Below are positions 9,096 to 17,962 of a stretch of 64,000 nt of DNA, one piece after another. The position numbers were made by a program, and so were the translations under genes. This DNA is from Candidatus Cloacimonas acidaminovorans str. Evry. Its GTDB lineage: Bacteria > Cloacimonadota > Cloacimonadia > Cloacimonadales > Cloacimonadaceae. Positions within the stretch are counted from its first letter, which is position 1. Each line of letters opens with the position of its first letter. Where the stretch lies: NCBI RefSeq assembly GCF_000146065.2, contig NC_020449.1, positions 1,526,654 through 1,590,653 on the forward strand, given 5' to 3'. The notes under the pieces are model-generated. The model made no database searches and was not told where the DNA came from. It saw only the letters and a list, made by a program, of their open reading frames with translations.

Positions 9096-12000
9096 ATGAA
9101 AAAAATATTTTTGCTGTTAATGCTGCTTATAGTTTGCATTTTGGGTTATTCACAAAGCGCTGAATTAAGCTCTCCTAATCAAATTGGAGATGCAGTTGCC
9201 AATGCAGGATTAACAAAAAAGCGTCTCTTCACCTTCCAGCTTAAAATGACTGGTGGTGGTGGCACTTTAACAGATGTAACCTTCACTACCTCCGGTTCTT
9301 ACACTGCAAATGAATTAAACAAACTGGAGCTTTATTACAATACCGCTAATACATTTACCAGCGCTACGAGTATTAAATCTCTAACTTCTAATTTAGGAAC
9401 AGGTTCACATACTTTCTCCGGGTTAAATAAAGCTTTAGGTAATGGTAATCATTATTTCTGGATAACGGCTGATATTGCACAATCAATTATTCCCAATCAT
9501 ACTATTTCTGTTCCAGCTATTAGTACTAACGATATCATCTTTTCTGGAACTGTTTATAAAGGCGGTTCAACTATTGCAAGCGGAACTCAATATCTGGAAT
9601 ATGTGGTAGTAACAGAAAATTTTGATGGAACCTGGCCCCCCAGCGGTTGGACTTTTTATGGAGCTGCCAGAACTTCTCCCGCTTATTCCGGTGCTTATTC
9701 TCTTGAGCTTCAACCTGCCGGTGATTATGCTTATACCAGGAAAGTTAATACACCCGGACTAATAACTTTTTTTGCCTTGGAAAATACTGGTAGCCAGTAT
9801 TCTTTTGAAATTCAATATAGTACTGATGCTATTACTTGGAATACCATTACAACCTATTCTAATACTGCAAATTCTCTTACCAAAAGTTTTAAGTTTTACT
9901 CTATTGATGTTCACACCGCTACTTACACTAATGTCTATTTCAGATTTTATCTGGCAAGCGGAAATGGAGATATCCATATTGATGATGTGAACATAACTTT
10001 GCGCAGCCCCAATACTCAAGCTTCCAATGTTACTTTTTCGGATGTGGGACCAAGCAGATTTACAGTAAGTTGCACAGCTGGAAGTGCTGCTCAACGCATA
10101 ATGTTTATGAAAGCAGGTGATGTTGCCACCGTTAATGCAGACAATGGAGTTTTTTATACTGCCAGTACTAATTGGCAGGATCCTGGTTCCCAAATTGGTT
10201 CAAGTGGATATTATTGTATTTATAAAGGCACCGGCACAAGTGTTATAGTTACGGGTCTTACTAAAAGTACTACTTATACAGTGGAAGTGATGGAATACAA
10301 TTACAGCGATGTTACCAATACCTATATTTATATGCCGTCCCCTGCCAAGGGTGTTGAGACAACTCAAGACCTAGAACCTCCTGCTGCTGTTACTTTTGAT
10401 AGTGTAACTTCTTCCAGTTTTAATCTTTCCTGGAGCATTTCGGGATCATTAACCTATGTTTTATTTCTAAAAGAAGATACTGCTGTCTCTCCTCCTACGC
10501 CTGATAAAACAATTACTTACACTGCCAGTGCAGATTGGAGCAATAAGGGTACTCAACTTGGCTCTTCCGGATTCTATTGTGTTTTCAATGGAATAGGAAA
10601 TAATGTTACAGTTACTAATTTACAATCCAGCACCCGCTATTATGCGGCTATTTTTACTTATGATGGAGCAAATTATTCAAGTGCTTGTAGAGGTGAAGTT
10701 CCTACGGCTACAGCTGCAAGTGATTATTTTGCCAGTATCGCAAGTGGAAATTGGGAAACAGTTAATACTTGGGATAGCACAAATCATAAATGGATTGGGA
10801 CAACAACCTGGAAATCCTCAAGGGATGGAACTCATTGGAATGATGCTACATTAAAACCAACTTCCAGTGCGGCTAAAGTTTATATAGAATCAGGACATAT
10901 AGTAACTTTAACAGCAAATGAGAGCTGTAATGCTTTACATTTTGATAGTGGATGGATACAACTTGGTAATTACAATTTAACTATTAATTCTTTTGATGCT
11001 ACAAGTGGAAATCCTCAGTTTATTTATAATGGAACTGGTACACCTCAAATGACAACACAAGGAACAAATTATATTGTTTCTGTAACTTCACAAAGTATAA
11101 CCAGTTTACCATCAGAAGTATATACTTTAAGAATTAATGTCGGTTCAGGTAATACAGTTAATTTGCCGAATGATGTTACGCTAACAAATTTGACTTTTGA
11201 CTCCGGTGGACTAAAGATGAATTCCCATACTATTAAATACAAGTATAAAGATGCCGATATATATTCAGTTAATGCTACTTTTTATGGAATGAATATCAGA
11301 TTAACTAATGATATTAATTATGTGGCAAGTGATTCCAGTTTAGCTCGCACTTGGTATACTTCCGGCTATGTAACCGATGTTTTTCAGGCAACTATGTATT
11401 TTCCTTCTACTTTAACAAATTCCACCAAACTAAGATTGTGGCTGCGCAATAATGCTGCCAAGGGTTGGTATTTGAAAGGTGAATATGATGTTCAGACCGC
11501 TGGAGACCAAAAATATATAACAGCAGATGGCTTAACCAGTCCCGATATGAGTGGTATTGTCTATTTTGATTTCACTCTATCGGAATTAGATCAAACCCTA
11601 CCGGTGGAGCTATCTTCCTTTATTGTAAATGTTAATTATCAGAATTATGTTCAAATATTATGGGTAACGCAAAGTGAAACGGAGCTTTCTGGTTTTCGGA
11701 TTTATCGTGGTGTCTCGGATGATTTATCTTCTGCTCTGGACTTAGGCATTTTTATTCCTGCCACCAATACATCCGAGCCAAAATATTATGTTTATACGGA
11801 TAAAGAAATAGATGCCTCGGGAACTTATTATTATTGGCTGGAATGTATGGATATAAATGCTAACAGCACTTTCTACGGTCCTAAGGAATTAATCTTCCAT
11901 CCAGGTGTTGATGGCAATAATATTCCTGTTTTAGAAGGAATTAACAGTATTTATCCCAATCCTTTCAATCCCGATACTACTATCCGTTTTGGTGTTTTGG

Positions 12001-12206
12001 AACCGTCAACCGTTAAAGCCATTGTCTACAACAACCGGGGACAAAAGGTTTGTGAACCAATAAACGGATATTATGAAAAAGGCACCTATTCCTATATCTG
12101 GAATGCAACTGACAGTTATGGCAGACGCTTAAGCAACGGAATTTATATCTTAAGCTTACATATTGGCTCTAAAACATATATCCGCAAAATGGCTATACTG
12201 AAGTAA
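9096..12206 (+). CDS. Secreted multidomain protein with type A C-terminal sorting domain
   Basis: 1036 aa with a strong ribosome site (GGGAAGGAG). The N terminus (MKKIFLLLMLLIVCILGYSQ) is a signal peptide. A first beta-sandwich is followed by a cleaved-adhesin/MAM-like segment (about 170-305, ending DIHIDDVNI), two fibronectin III-like domains (about 310-540) and further beta-rich modules. The last about 85 residues (YPNPFNPDTTIRF, VYNNRGQKV, GRRLSNGIYIL, RKMAILK) form the Ig-like C-terminal domain typical of type IX secretion substrates. It is probably a surface or extracellular protein. No catalytic motif was recognised, so an adhesive or structural role is only an inference. Confidence 0.85.
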   Translation: MKKIFLLLMLLIVCILGYSQSAELSSPNQIGDAVANAGLTKKRLFTFQLKMTGGGGTLTDVTFTTSGSYTANELNKLELYYNTANTFTSATSIKSLTSNLGTGSHTFSGLNKALGNGNHYFWITADIAQSIIPNHTISVPAISTNDIIFSGTVYKGGSTIASGTQYLEYVVVTENFDGTWPPSGWTFYGAARTSPAYSGAYSLELQPAGDYAYTRKVNTPGLITFFALENTGSQYSFEIQYSTDAITWNTITTYSNTANSLTKSFKFYSIDVHTATYTNVYFRFYLASGNGDIHIDDVNITLRSPNTQASNVTFSDVGPSRFTVSCTAGSAAQRIMFMKAGDVATVNADNGVFYTASTNWQDPGSQIGSSGYYCIYKGTGTSVIVTGLTKSTTYTVEVMEYNYSDVTNTYIYMPSPAKGVETTQDLEPPAAVTFDSVTSSSFNLSWSISGSLTYVLFLKEDTAVSPPTPDKTITYTASADWSNKGTQLGSSGFYCVFNGIGNNVTVTNLQSSTRYYAAIFTYDGANYSSACRGEVPTATAASDYFASIASGNWETVNTWDSTNHKWIGTTTWKSSRDGTHWNDATLKPTSSAAKVYIESGHIVTLTANESCNALHFDSGWIQLGNYNLTINSFDATSGNPQFIYNGTGTPQMTTQGTNYIVSVTSQSITSLPSEVYTLRINVGSGNTVNLPNDVTLTNLTFDSGGLKMNSHTIKYKYKDADIYSVNATFYGMNIRLTNDINYVASDSSLARTWYTSGYVTDVFQATMYFPSTLTNSTKLRLWLRNNAAKGWYLKGEYDVQTAGDQKYITADGLTSPDMSGIVYFDFTLSELDQTLPVELSSFIVNVNYQNYVQILWVTQSETELSGFRIYRGVSDDLSSALDLGIFIPATNTSEPKYYVYTDKEIDASGTYYYWLECMDINANSTFYGPKELIFHPGVDGNNIPVLEGINSIYPNPFNPDTTIRFGVLEPSTVKAIVYNNRGQKVCEPINGYYEKGTYSYIWNATDSYGRRLSNGIYILSLHIGSKTYIRKMAILK

Positions 12207-12224
12207 TGGAGAATGGAAAATTAA

Positions 12225-12295
12225 GTCAGGAGTCGTCACTGCCTAAATAAATTTTACCCTCCCCCCAAACTTATTTGGCAGTGAGGACTCGTGAC
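12225..12295. repeat. Palindromic dispersed repeat, copy 1 of 3
   Basis: Left arm GTCAGGAGTCGTCACTGCC and right arm GGCAGTGAGGACTCGTGAC are near-perfect inverted repeats extended by AAATAA/TTATTT, around a C-rich centre. Copies 2 and 3 lie at 27215-27285 and 30113-30178, on either side of the DpnII system. Confidence 0.85.
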
Positions 12296-12460
12296 AGTTA
12301 GAAAATGTGGTCTTGGTGCTTTAGTTTATCAGGATTCCTGCTTTCACAGGAATGACTAAGGCAAGACATCCTAAAAAAAGTTGGGCTTAAATTACAGAAA
12401 ATATCCAGTAAATTCAGTTATCCAGTCATCTGTGTTCTATCATCCTCAGTTAAAATCCGC

Positions 12461-12488
12461 TTGACACAAACCCCTGTCAATCCATAAA
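12461..12488 (+). promoter_or_regulatory. Possible promoter of the CsgG-like/LPP20-like operon
   Basis: TTGACA (12461-12466), a 16-base spacer and CATAAA (12483-12488) lie 39 bases before the start codon at 12528. Motif match only. Confidence 0.4.
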
Positions 12489-12527
12489 TGTTTTTAATAA
12501 AGTTATTCATCCCTATCAGGAGTTTTA

Positions 12528-13799
12528 ATGAAAAAACGGTTATTTCCGGTTCTTCTTTGTTGCATGCTGATTTTCAGTGCTTGCTCTCAAAATGCCCGAC
12601 TTTCCAAAAAGACCCAAAAGAACTTAAACAAAGGTAATTACGAAGAAGCAATTCAGGATATCATAAAAACCCTTAAGAAAAATCCGAATAATGCAACAGC
12701 TCAAGACCTTTTGGTGCAATCCTGGCAAAGTTACCGTTCAGCAGAACAGAAAAAGATAGAACGAATCATCCAAAGCGATGAAATAAATAAATGGGAACAG
12801 GTCTATCAGGAATATTCCGCTCTGCAAAAAACCGGAGAAGAAATTCAATCCCTACCTCCTTTGATAAATCCTTATTCAGGTTATAGAGTAAACATTGAAA
12901 TTCCCGATTACACGGAACAAATAAAACAAAGCAAAGAAAATGCTGCTGAAGTGCATTATCAGGCAGGAATTCGTTATGCCAAAATCAGTAATGATAGGTA
13001 TACACAAAAGAAAGCAGCTTTGGAATTTAAGGCAGCGCTTGCTTTGATTCCCAATTATCAAGATGCCGATTTAAGATATGAACAATGCCGCAAACTGGCA
13101 ATTAAAAGAATTGCCGTTTCTCCCTTTACTGATAAGAGTAATACTTCCGGAAAATACGGTGCTGTTAGTGATATTTTAACCGACCATATCGTCTCCCGCC
13201 TTATTTCAGCTGCTGTAAATAATGAATTCGTAGCAATTATATCCCGTTCCCAATTGGAAACGGTGATGAAAGAACAACAGCTTTCCGCTTCAGGTTTGGT
13301 GAATGATGCCAGTTCCGTTCATTTAGGTCAAATTTTGGGTGCTAATGAAATCCTCGCTGGCAGCATTTTACAGATTAGCGTTTCCCCGGAACGAACTGTT
13401 AGTGTTCAAAGTGAAGATGAAACGGAGGTTGTTCTTCGTACTGAAGAATATACCGATGACGAAGGAAGCACTCAGGAACGCGAAATTAAAGGAAAGGTCT
13501 ATTTCCGTTACCGTAAGTTTACCAAAACAGCAAGTGTTAGTATTTCCACCTCCTACAGTATCCTGGATGTGGAAACGGGAAAAATACTACTGCAGGAGAC
13601 AGTGGAAGTTAAAAATCCCTGGAGCGATACTTGGGCAAGAAAAATTTCAGGAGATGACCGTGCCTTAAGTTCCAGCACCAAAAAATTGCTGGAAAAGCCG
13701 GAACCCTTTCCTCCTTCAGTAAACGAAATGGTGCTGGAAACGCTGAAAAATACAGGAAACGAGATAGTTAATAAAGTTAGCGGATATTTATTACAGTGA
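12528..13799 (+). CDS. Lipoprotein with tetratricopeptide-like and CsgG-like domains
   Basis: 423 aa, preceded by CAGGAG. The signal peptide ends in a lipobox (IFSAC), so the protein is probably an envelope lipoprotein. Residues about 25-200 are helical with tetratricopeptide-like pairs (LNKGNYEEAIQDIIKTLKKN). Residues about 205-290 match the CsgG/penicillin-binding-protein-activator pattern: RIAVSPFTD, DILTDHIVSRLI, ISRSQLETVMKEQQL, LGQILGANEILAGSI. CsgG proteins form outer-membrane export pores, but many CsgG-like lipoproteins are not tied to curli and no csgA or csgB partner is seen. The next gene overlaps its stop by 4 bases, so the two act as one transcription unit. Confidence 0.75.
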   Translation: MKKRLFPVLLCCMLIFSACSQNARLSKKTQKNLNKGNYEEAIQDIIKTLKKNPNNATAQDLLVQSWQSYRSAEQKKIERIIQSDEINKWEQVYQEYSALQKTGEEIQSLPPLINPYSGYRVNIEIPDYTEQIKQSKENAAEVHYQAGIRYAKISNDRYTQKKAALEFKAALALIPNYQDADLRYEQCRKLAIKRIAVSPFTDKSNTSGKYGAVSDILTDHIVSRLISAAVNNEFVAIISRSQLETVMKEQQLSASGLVNDASSVHLGQILGANEILAGSILQISVSPERTVSVQSEDETEVVLRTEEYTDDEGSTQEREIKGKVYFRYRKFTKTASVSISTSYSILDVETGKILLQETVEVKNPWSDTWARKISGDDRALSSSTKKLLEKPEPFPPSVNEMVLETLKNTGNEIVNKVSGYLLQ

Positions 13800-15133
13800 A
13801 GCGTTTTTTATACCTCCTGCTCTTAATCTTTACCGCATGCAGTATGGCAAAACGGCAACCGGAATGGATTGTGGAAAGACCCTATAATAATGAATACTAT
13901 ATCGCTATTGTAAAAGTTCCCCGTAAAGCACCTAATTATGTAGAACTTGCCCGAAATAACGCTATTCTGGAAATATCCACTCAAATAAGCGTGCAGATTG
14001 ATTCCGATATTGCTTTAAAAGAAACGGAAGAAAATGGCATCCCCTCCTCTGAAATAATCAGCAGAATACGCAGTTCCAGTAAAAATATACTCAAAGACCT
14101 GCAACTGGTTGGCACTTATGAAACTAAAAATGACTATTGGGCTTACTATCGCCTTTCCAAAAGCGAATATTCTGCCTGGCGAAAAGCTCAATGTAATCAG
14201 GCAATGGCTCAGGCATTGAATTTACTTGCCGATTTTGATTCCTCCACCTCTAATATCGCTTCCGGCATAGCTTCTCTTTTGCATGGACTGGAACTGATTG
14301 TGGATTATACCGATATGGATTTGACAACTCTTTACAAAGGCAATGAGATTAACCTCTATAATGAACTATTCTATCGTCTGAACCGTTTACCGGAAAACCT
14401 TAGCGTTAAATTTGCCACCAACGAGATAGACATTGTAGCCAAGCAAAGAGAACGCAAAACGGTTAATATTGCCGTCAGTTACAAAACTGTAAGTAAAGAA
14501 TATCCCTGCTCTAACTTTCCTGTATGCTTCAATTTCAGCAGTGGCAAAGGAGAAATCATTCCCCAAGCTATAACAGATGAAAACGGTAAAGCGGAATTAA
14601 TTATCAATCACATAACCTCTTTCAGCAATCCCCAATTCATTGAAGCCAAACCGAATAAGGATTTTTGGCTGGTAGGAAGGGAAAATACCGTAGTTAAAAC
14701 AATGTTTAATAATCTGCAATTTATGCCTGCCATCCTGAAATTAAATGTCCGCCGTCCCAAAGCTTACCTTGAATACAGTTTTGATAACACTCCGGGAACT
14801 GACTTCCGCAATATTTTAGTAAAGAAACTGCAGGATTTGGATTTGGAAGTTACCGAAAACCAAAACACCAGCGATTATACTTTCAAAGTAGATATCTATA
14901 ACCGTAGCACTAATTATCTTCCACTTCTCAATCAATATTCTGCTACAGCTGATGCTTATATTGAACTCCTGCAAACCGGTAATGGCAAAAGTATTTATAA
15001 CACCAACATAACCGGAATTAAAAGCACTGCTTCCTTACCCGAAATAGCCAGGAAAATGAGTGAACTGAATGCGGTGAATGAGATTTGTGATAAAGTGATG
15101 TTTATGCTGGTGGAACAATATATTATGTTTTAG
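13796..15133 (+). CDS. LPP20-like lipoprotein
   Basis: 445 aa starting with GTG within the preceding gene's stop region (4-base overlap). The signal peptide ends in a lipobox (IFTAC). The N-terminal part (PEWIVERP, then YVELARNNAILEISTQISVQI) has the LPP20-family layout, which is often paired with CsgG-like proteins. The C-terminal about 120 residues (AYLEYSFDNTPGTDFRNILV onward) form a separate domain. That layout also resembles the truncated lipoprotein at 63349. Function is unknown; an envelope complex with its neighbour is likely from the overlap. Confidence 0.65.
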   Translation: MKRFLYLLLLIFTACSMAKRQPEWIVERPYNNEYYIAIVKVPRKAPNYVELARNNAILEISTQISVQIDSDIALKETEENGIPSSEIISRIRSSSKNILKDLQLVGTYETKNDYWAYYRLSKSEYSAWRKAQCNQAMAQALNLLADFDSSTSNIASGIASLLHGLELIVDYTDMDLTTLYKGNEINLYNELFYRLNRLPENLSVKFATNEIDIVAKQRERKTVNIAVSYKTVSKEYPCSNFPVCFNFSSGKGEIIPQAITDENGKAELIINHITSFSNPQFIEAKPNKDFWLVGRENTVVKTMFNNLQFMPAILKLNVRRPKAYLEYSFDNTPGTDFRNILVKKLQDLDLEVTENQNTSDYTFKVDIYNRSTNYLPLLNQYSATADAYIELLQTGNGKSIYNTNITGIKSTASLPEIARKMSELNAVNEICDKVMFMLVEQYIMF

Positions 15134-15180
15134 AGTGCTGGAGTGCGGGAGTGCGGGAGTGCGGGAGTGCTGGAGTGCTG
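15133..15180. repeat. 8-bp tandem array (GAGTGCKG), left of the orphan SUOX-like gene
   Basis: Six units of GAGTGCTG or GAGTGCGG begin at the stop codon of the LPP20-like gene. A matching array in the same orientation is at 16266-16315, beyond the next gene. Confidence 0.85.
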
Positions 15181-15212
15181 AAGTTAAATGGTAAGTTGAG
15201 ATAATAATCTTT

Positions 15213-15258
15213 TCTCGGTGCTCTCGGTGCTCTCGGTGTTTTCGGTGTTCTCGGTGTA
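15213..15258. repeat. 10-bp tandem repeat (CTCGGTGYTY)
   Basis: About four to five units of CTCGGTGCTCT/TTCGGTGTT. Related words recur at 20646-20682 and 56461-56490. Confidence 0.7.
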
Positions 15259-15296
15259 AAAATAAAAGCTAAGCAATCTGCGTGAGATAGTTCACT

Positions 15297-16202
15297 CTAA
15301 AATTCCAGCCAGCAATCCGCATTGATATCCATCGGTTTTTCACCTGCTTTGATTTTATGTTTCTCGGCTTTAATCAAGTATAAATAATCCCCCTGCCAGT
15401 CCCATTCAAGAGTTCGGGCTATTTTTTCCATATTTTCTATAGCGTCTTCAGCAAGATAAGCAATTGCTCCACACTGGATATAGATAATTCGGGAAAGGTC
15501 GTTTTCAAAAGAGATTTTGAGAGTGGAAGAAGATTCCGGCACCAGAAAATATTGTCCCTGGGAATCCATAAATAGAGACGCATCGGCTATTTCACGAGGA
15601 TAATTCAAACATAACTTCCGAAATTGTTCATCCACAAAGATAAGATCCCCGCTTTCCAAGCTAAAACCTTTTTGCATTAAGTCCTTCATTGCAATTGCCC
15701 CGGATTTTAGATCAATGCCGTTTTTCTGCAAACCCTTCTCCCAAAAGTATATTTGTTTGGGTTTGGGCACAGGAATAAAATCCAGCAAACGCAAGCATCT
15801 GATATTTCTCATCCAGGCATTTTCCCGGTAGCGGGTAAAAATTAAACGGATATTATATTCCGAAAGCTCTTCTGCACCCAATTTCAAAGCCAGATAAGCA
15901 TTATTGTCATCCAATTCTAAACGGTGAAATGTAAGCAGATAATTGTCATTACTTTCAATTTGCAAATTTTGCCAGGAACTGCTCGTTAAAGAATTGAGCC
16001 AAGGAATTAAAGGAATACCTTGCCAGGTTTCTTCTTTTTGTCCTCCATCTTTATCTCTGATAGTAGTGAAAGAAACGAGTTTTTCTTTGCTTAAATCCTC
16101 TTTGGTAATTTCCTTTACCTGACCTTCCGGTAAATATACCTGAAATGCTGATAGCTCAATTATTATTAACAGCAGACCCAGAAATAAACGGTATTTACGC
16201 AT
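15297..16202 (-). CDS. Secreted protein with molybdopterin-oxidoreductase (SUOX)-like fold pattern, orphan copy
   Basis: 301 aa with a signal peptide (MRKYRLFLGLLLIIIELSAF). It is a paralog of the protein at 58772-59698. Shared blocks are ETWQGIPLIPWLNS with NTWQGFRFDIWLKE, IRLIFTRYRENAWMRNIRCL with LRLIFPALREMQWIKGLERV, and a second half with DLSRIIYIQCGAIAYLAEDAI. The pattern WxGxPL-LL / DxYxxxxxxxE / RLxxPxxxxxxW-xKxxxxL is that of the sulfite-oxidase-type molybdopterin-binding domain, possibly in two tandem copies. The cofactor cysteine of true enzymes was not seen, so a binding or structural role is more likely than redox catalysis (inference). It stands alone between two 8-bp tandem arrays. 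Confidence 0.6.
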   Translation of the reverse strand: MRKYRLFLGLLLIIIELSAFQVYLPEGQVKEITKEDLSKEKLVSFTTIRDKDGGQKEETWQGIPLIPWLNSLTSSSWQNLQIESNDNYLLTFHRLELDDNNAYLALKLGAEELSEYNIRLIFTRYRENAWMRNIRCLRLLDFIPVPKPKQIYFWEKGLQKNGIDLKSGAIAMKDLMQKGFSLESGDLIFVDEQFRKLCLNYPREIADASLFMDSQGQYFLVPESSSTLKISFENDLSRIIYIQCGAIAYLAEDAIENMEKIARTLEWDWQGDYLYLIKAEKHKIKAGEKPMDINADCWLEF

Positions 16203-16265
16203 AGCATCATCCTTTTTTACACTTTATACTAATATAAATAATCAGTATAACCCAAAAAACAAATA

Positions 16266-16315
16266 CAGTGCGGGAGTGCTGGAGTGCGGGAGTGCGGGAG
16301 TGCTGGAGTGCTGGA
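16266..16315. repeat. 8-bp tandem array (GAGTGCKG), right of the orphan SUOX-like gene
   Basis: Six units of GAGTGCTG/GAGTGCGG in the same orientation as the array at 15133-15180. Confidence 0.85.
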
Positions 16316-16420
16316 GTTAAATATAAGGTACACTATTTCCATATAGTTATACTTCTGCATATCATACTTCATTTGTCCTTTTCTGTTTTTAGTCCTCTCT
16401 GCCAAATACAAATAAAATCT

Positions 16421-16935
16421 GCGTGAGCCCTTTTTTTTATTCTCCTCTTACTCGCCGGGTTGAAACCCTTCTATAATAACTGTCATTCCTACGGAACTGA
16501 TACTAGAAATCTTGTAAATCCCTTTTATCCTGTTCATCCCATACCTATTTTCTCTCTGCCCTCTGCCCAAATCATCCTGTTCATCCCATACCTATTCTCA
16601 TTTTTAATCTGCGTCATCTGCGAAATCTGCGTGAGCCCCTTTTTTCATTCTCCTCTTACTCGCCGGGTTGAAACCCTTCTATAATAGCTGTCATTCCTAC
16701 GGAACTGATACTAGAAATCTTGTAAATCCCTTTTATCCTGTTCATCCCATACCTATTTTCTCTCTGCCCTAAGCCCTCTGCCCTAAGCTCTCTGCCCTCT
16801 GCCCAAATCATCCTGTTCATCCCATACCTATTTTCTCTCTGCCCTAAGCTCTCTGCCCTCTGCCCAAATCATCCTGTTCATCCCATACCTATTCTCATTT
16901 TTAATCTGCGTCATCTGCGAAATCTGCGTGAAAAT
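16421..16935. repeat. 208-bp direct repeat, about 2.5 copies
   Basis: Copy 1 begins at about 16421 (GCGTGAGCCC) and copy 2 at about 16629, nearly identical through CGCCGGGTTGAAACCC, TCATTCCTACGGAACTG and ATCCTGTTCATCCCATACC. A third, partial copy of the second half runs from about 16800 to 16935. GGGTTGAAACCC is a small hairpin also seen in the array at 36299-36500. Confidence 0.85.
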
Positions 16936-17128
16936 TAAGTTGGGGTTGACAAATTTTCCTGCTTTGGATTTTTTGAAAAAAGCCGAGCGCATATTCCTAA
17001 ACCCCTTTGGTATGGAATTGCGCCATTGGGTATAATTGGAAACGATTATGCCTCCCGTATTTGGAAAGGCAACAGTGGAAATATAACTTTTCATCCCTGT
17101 TTGCCTCTATACTTATTATGGAGGAAAA

Positions 17129-17941
17129 ATGAAAAAATTTAGCTTGCTTTTACTCGTTGTCCTTACGCTGTTTATGTTTTCCTGCAGTGAAAAGGATGAT
17201 AACCCAACAAATGTTGATTTCTACGGTTACAAACTGGATCAATTTATTTCCAACACTATTTTACGCGATTTAATTGATCCCAATGCAAGTGATACCTTGA
17301 ATTTCCGGGAATTATTCGCTTATGAAATTGAAGCGAGCGATGGATTCAGTCCCCGTAATTCATCTTACGCCGGTTACGATTTAACCTGGAACTTCTTTAA
17401 AGAGGGCTATATTGTCCCTGCCGACAATAACAGGACCTGGTTTCCCGATGAACTTGGACTTCCTAATGCTTTTAAAGTAAAAAGCACAACCCAATTCAAT
17501 TTATACCGCAAAGTTGAGGTTACCAGTGGAGAAAGCAGTAAGACCATTGAATTGAAAGGTTTAACAATTTATACTATCCCGAATTGGAATTCCGCAAATG
17601 AAGAAGCAATTAAACTCAGCGATCTTTTACAGGGTATCAGTTTATCCGATAGCAGCAATATTCGTTTAATCGCTATAGATGACTATTATAAAGATTATAC
17701 CCCGGAACAAATTGCTGAGGGTTATTATCTGCTGGATTCTGAAGTTACAACTTTTCCTGAGATAAATGATACATTGCCAGGAGCGCTAAAAAAGTTTAAG
17801 AAATTGGCAAGCATAGAAGTGATAAATGGCAGCTCACAAGATCATAATTTTACCAATGCACCTCAAGATAAAAAAGATATAGTCATTCCTGTTCCTGCCA
17901 ATTTCAGCGGTTATGAAGCTACTCCTTTACCGGACTATTAA
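17129..17941 (+). CDS. Lipoprotein, possible SUOX-like domain, partner of TonB receptor
   Basis: 270 aa with GGAGG before the ATG. The signal peptide ends with a lipobox (MFSC, then SEKDDNP). The middle and end (IKLSDLLQGISL, NIRLIAIDDYYKDYTPEQI, EGYYLLDSEVTTFP, ALKKFKKLASIEVI) follow the strand pattern of SUOX-like molybdopterin-binding domains, weakly resembling the proteins at 15297 and 58772. The gene is 21 bases upstream of a TonB-dependent receptor and likely in one operon. A surface-exposed ligand-capture lipoprotein is an inference by analogy with other receptor/lipoprotein pairs; the ligand is unknown. Confidence 0.55.
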   Translation: MKKFSLLLLVVLTLFMFSCSEKDDNPTNVDFYGYKLDQFISNTILRDLIDPNASDTLNFRELFAYEIEASDGFSPRNSSYAGYDLTWNFFKEGYIVPADNNRTWFPDELGLPNAFKVKSTTQFNLYRKVEVTSGESSKTIELKGLTIYTIPNWNSANEEAIKLSDLLQGISLSDSSNIRLIAIDDYYKDYTPEQIAEGYYLLDSEVTTFPEINDTLPGALKKFKKLASIEVINGSSQDHNFTNAPQDKKDIVIPVPANFSGYEATPLPDY

Positions 17942-17962
17942 AAAAACTATTTCGCCAAAGAA

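Larger units (their letters stand above)
12207..12527. other. Intergenic region with a long palindrome
   Basis: Contains the palindromic element at 12225-12295, a reverse-oriented REP-like palindrome (about 12333-12354) and a candidate promoter before the next gene. No coding frame was recognised. Confidence 0.7.
16203..17128. other. Gene-free, repeat-filled intergenic region
   Basis: Contains the second 8-bp array (16266-16315), a 208-bp direct repeat (from 16421) and more CTCTGCCC/CATCCTGTTCATCCC words up to about 16930. Frames here have no ribosome sites and consist of repeated words. TTGACA at 16946-16951 could be part of a promoter for 17129 but has no clear -10. Confidence 0.75.

Noticed and set aside
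16460-17094. Frames of 74 and 88 codons on both strands
   Set aside because: Composed of the 208-bp repeat and CTCTGCCC words.
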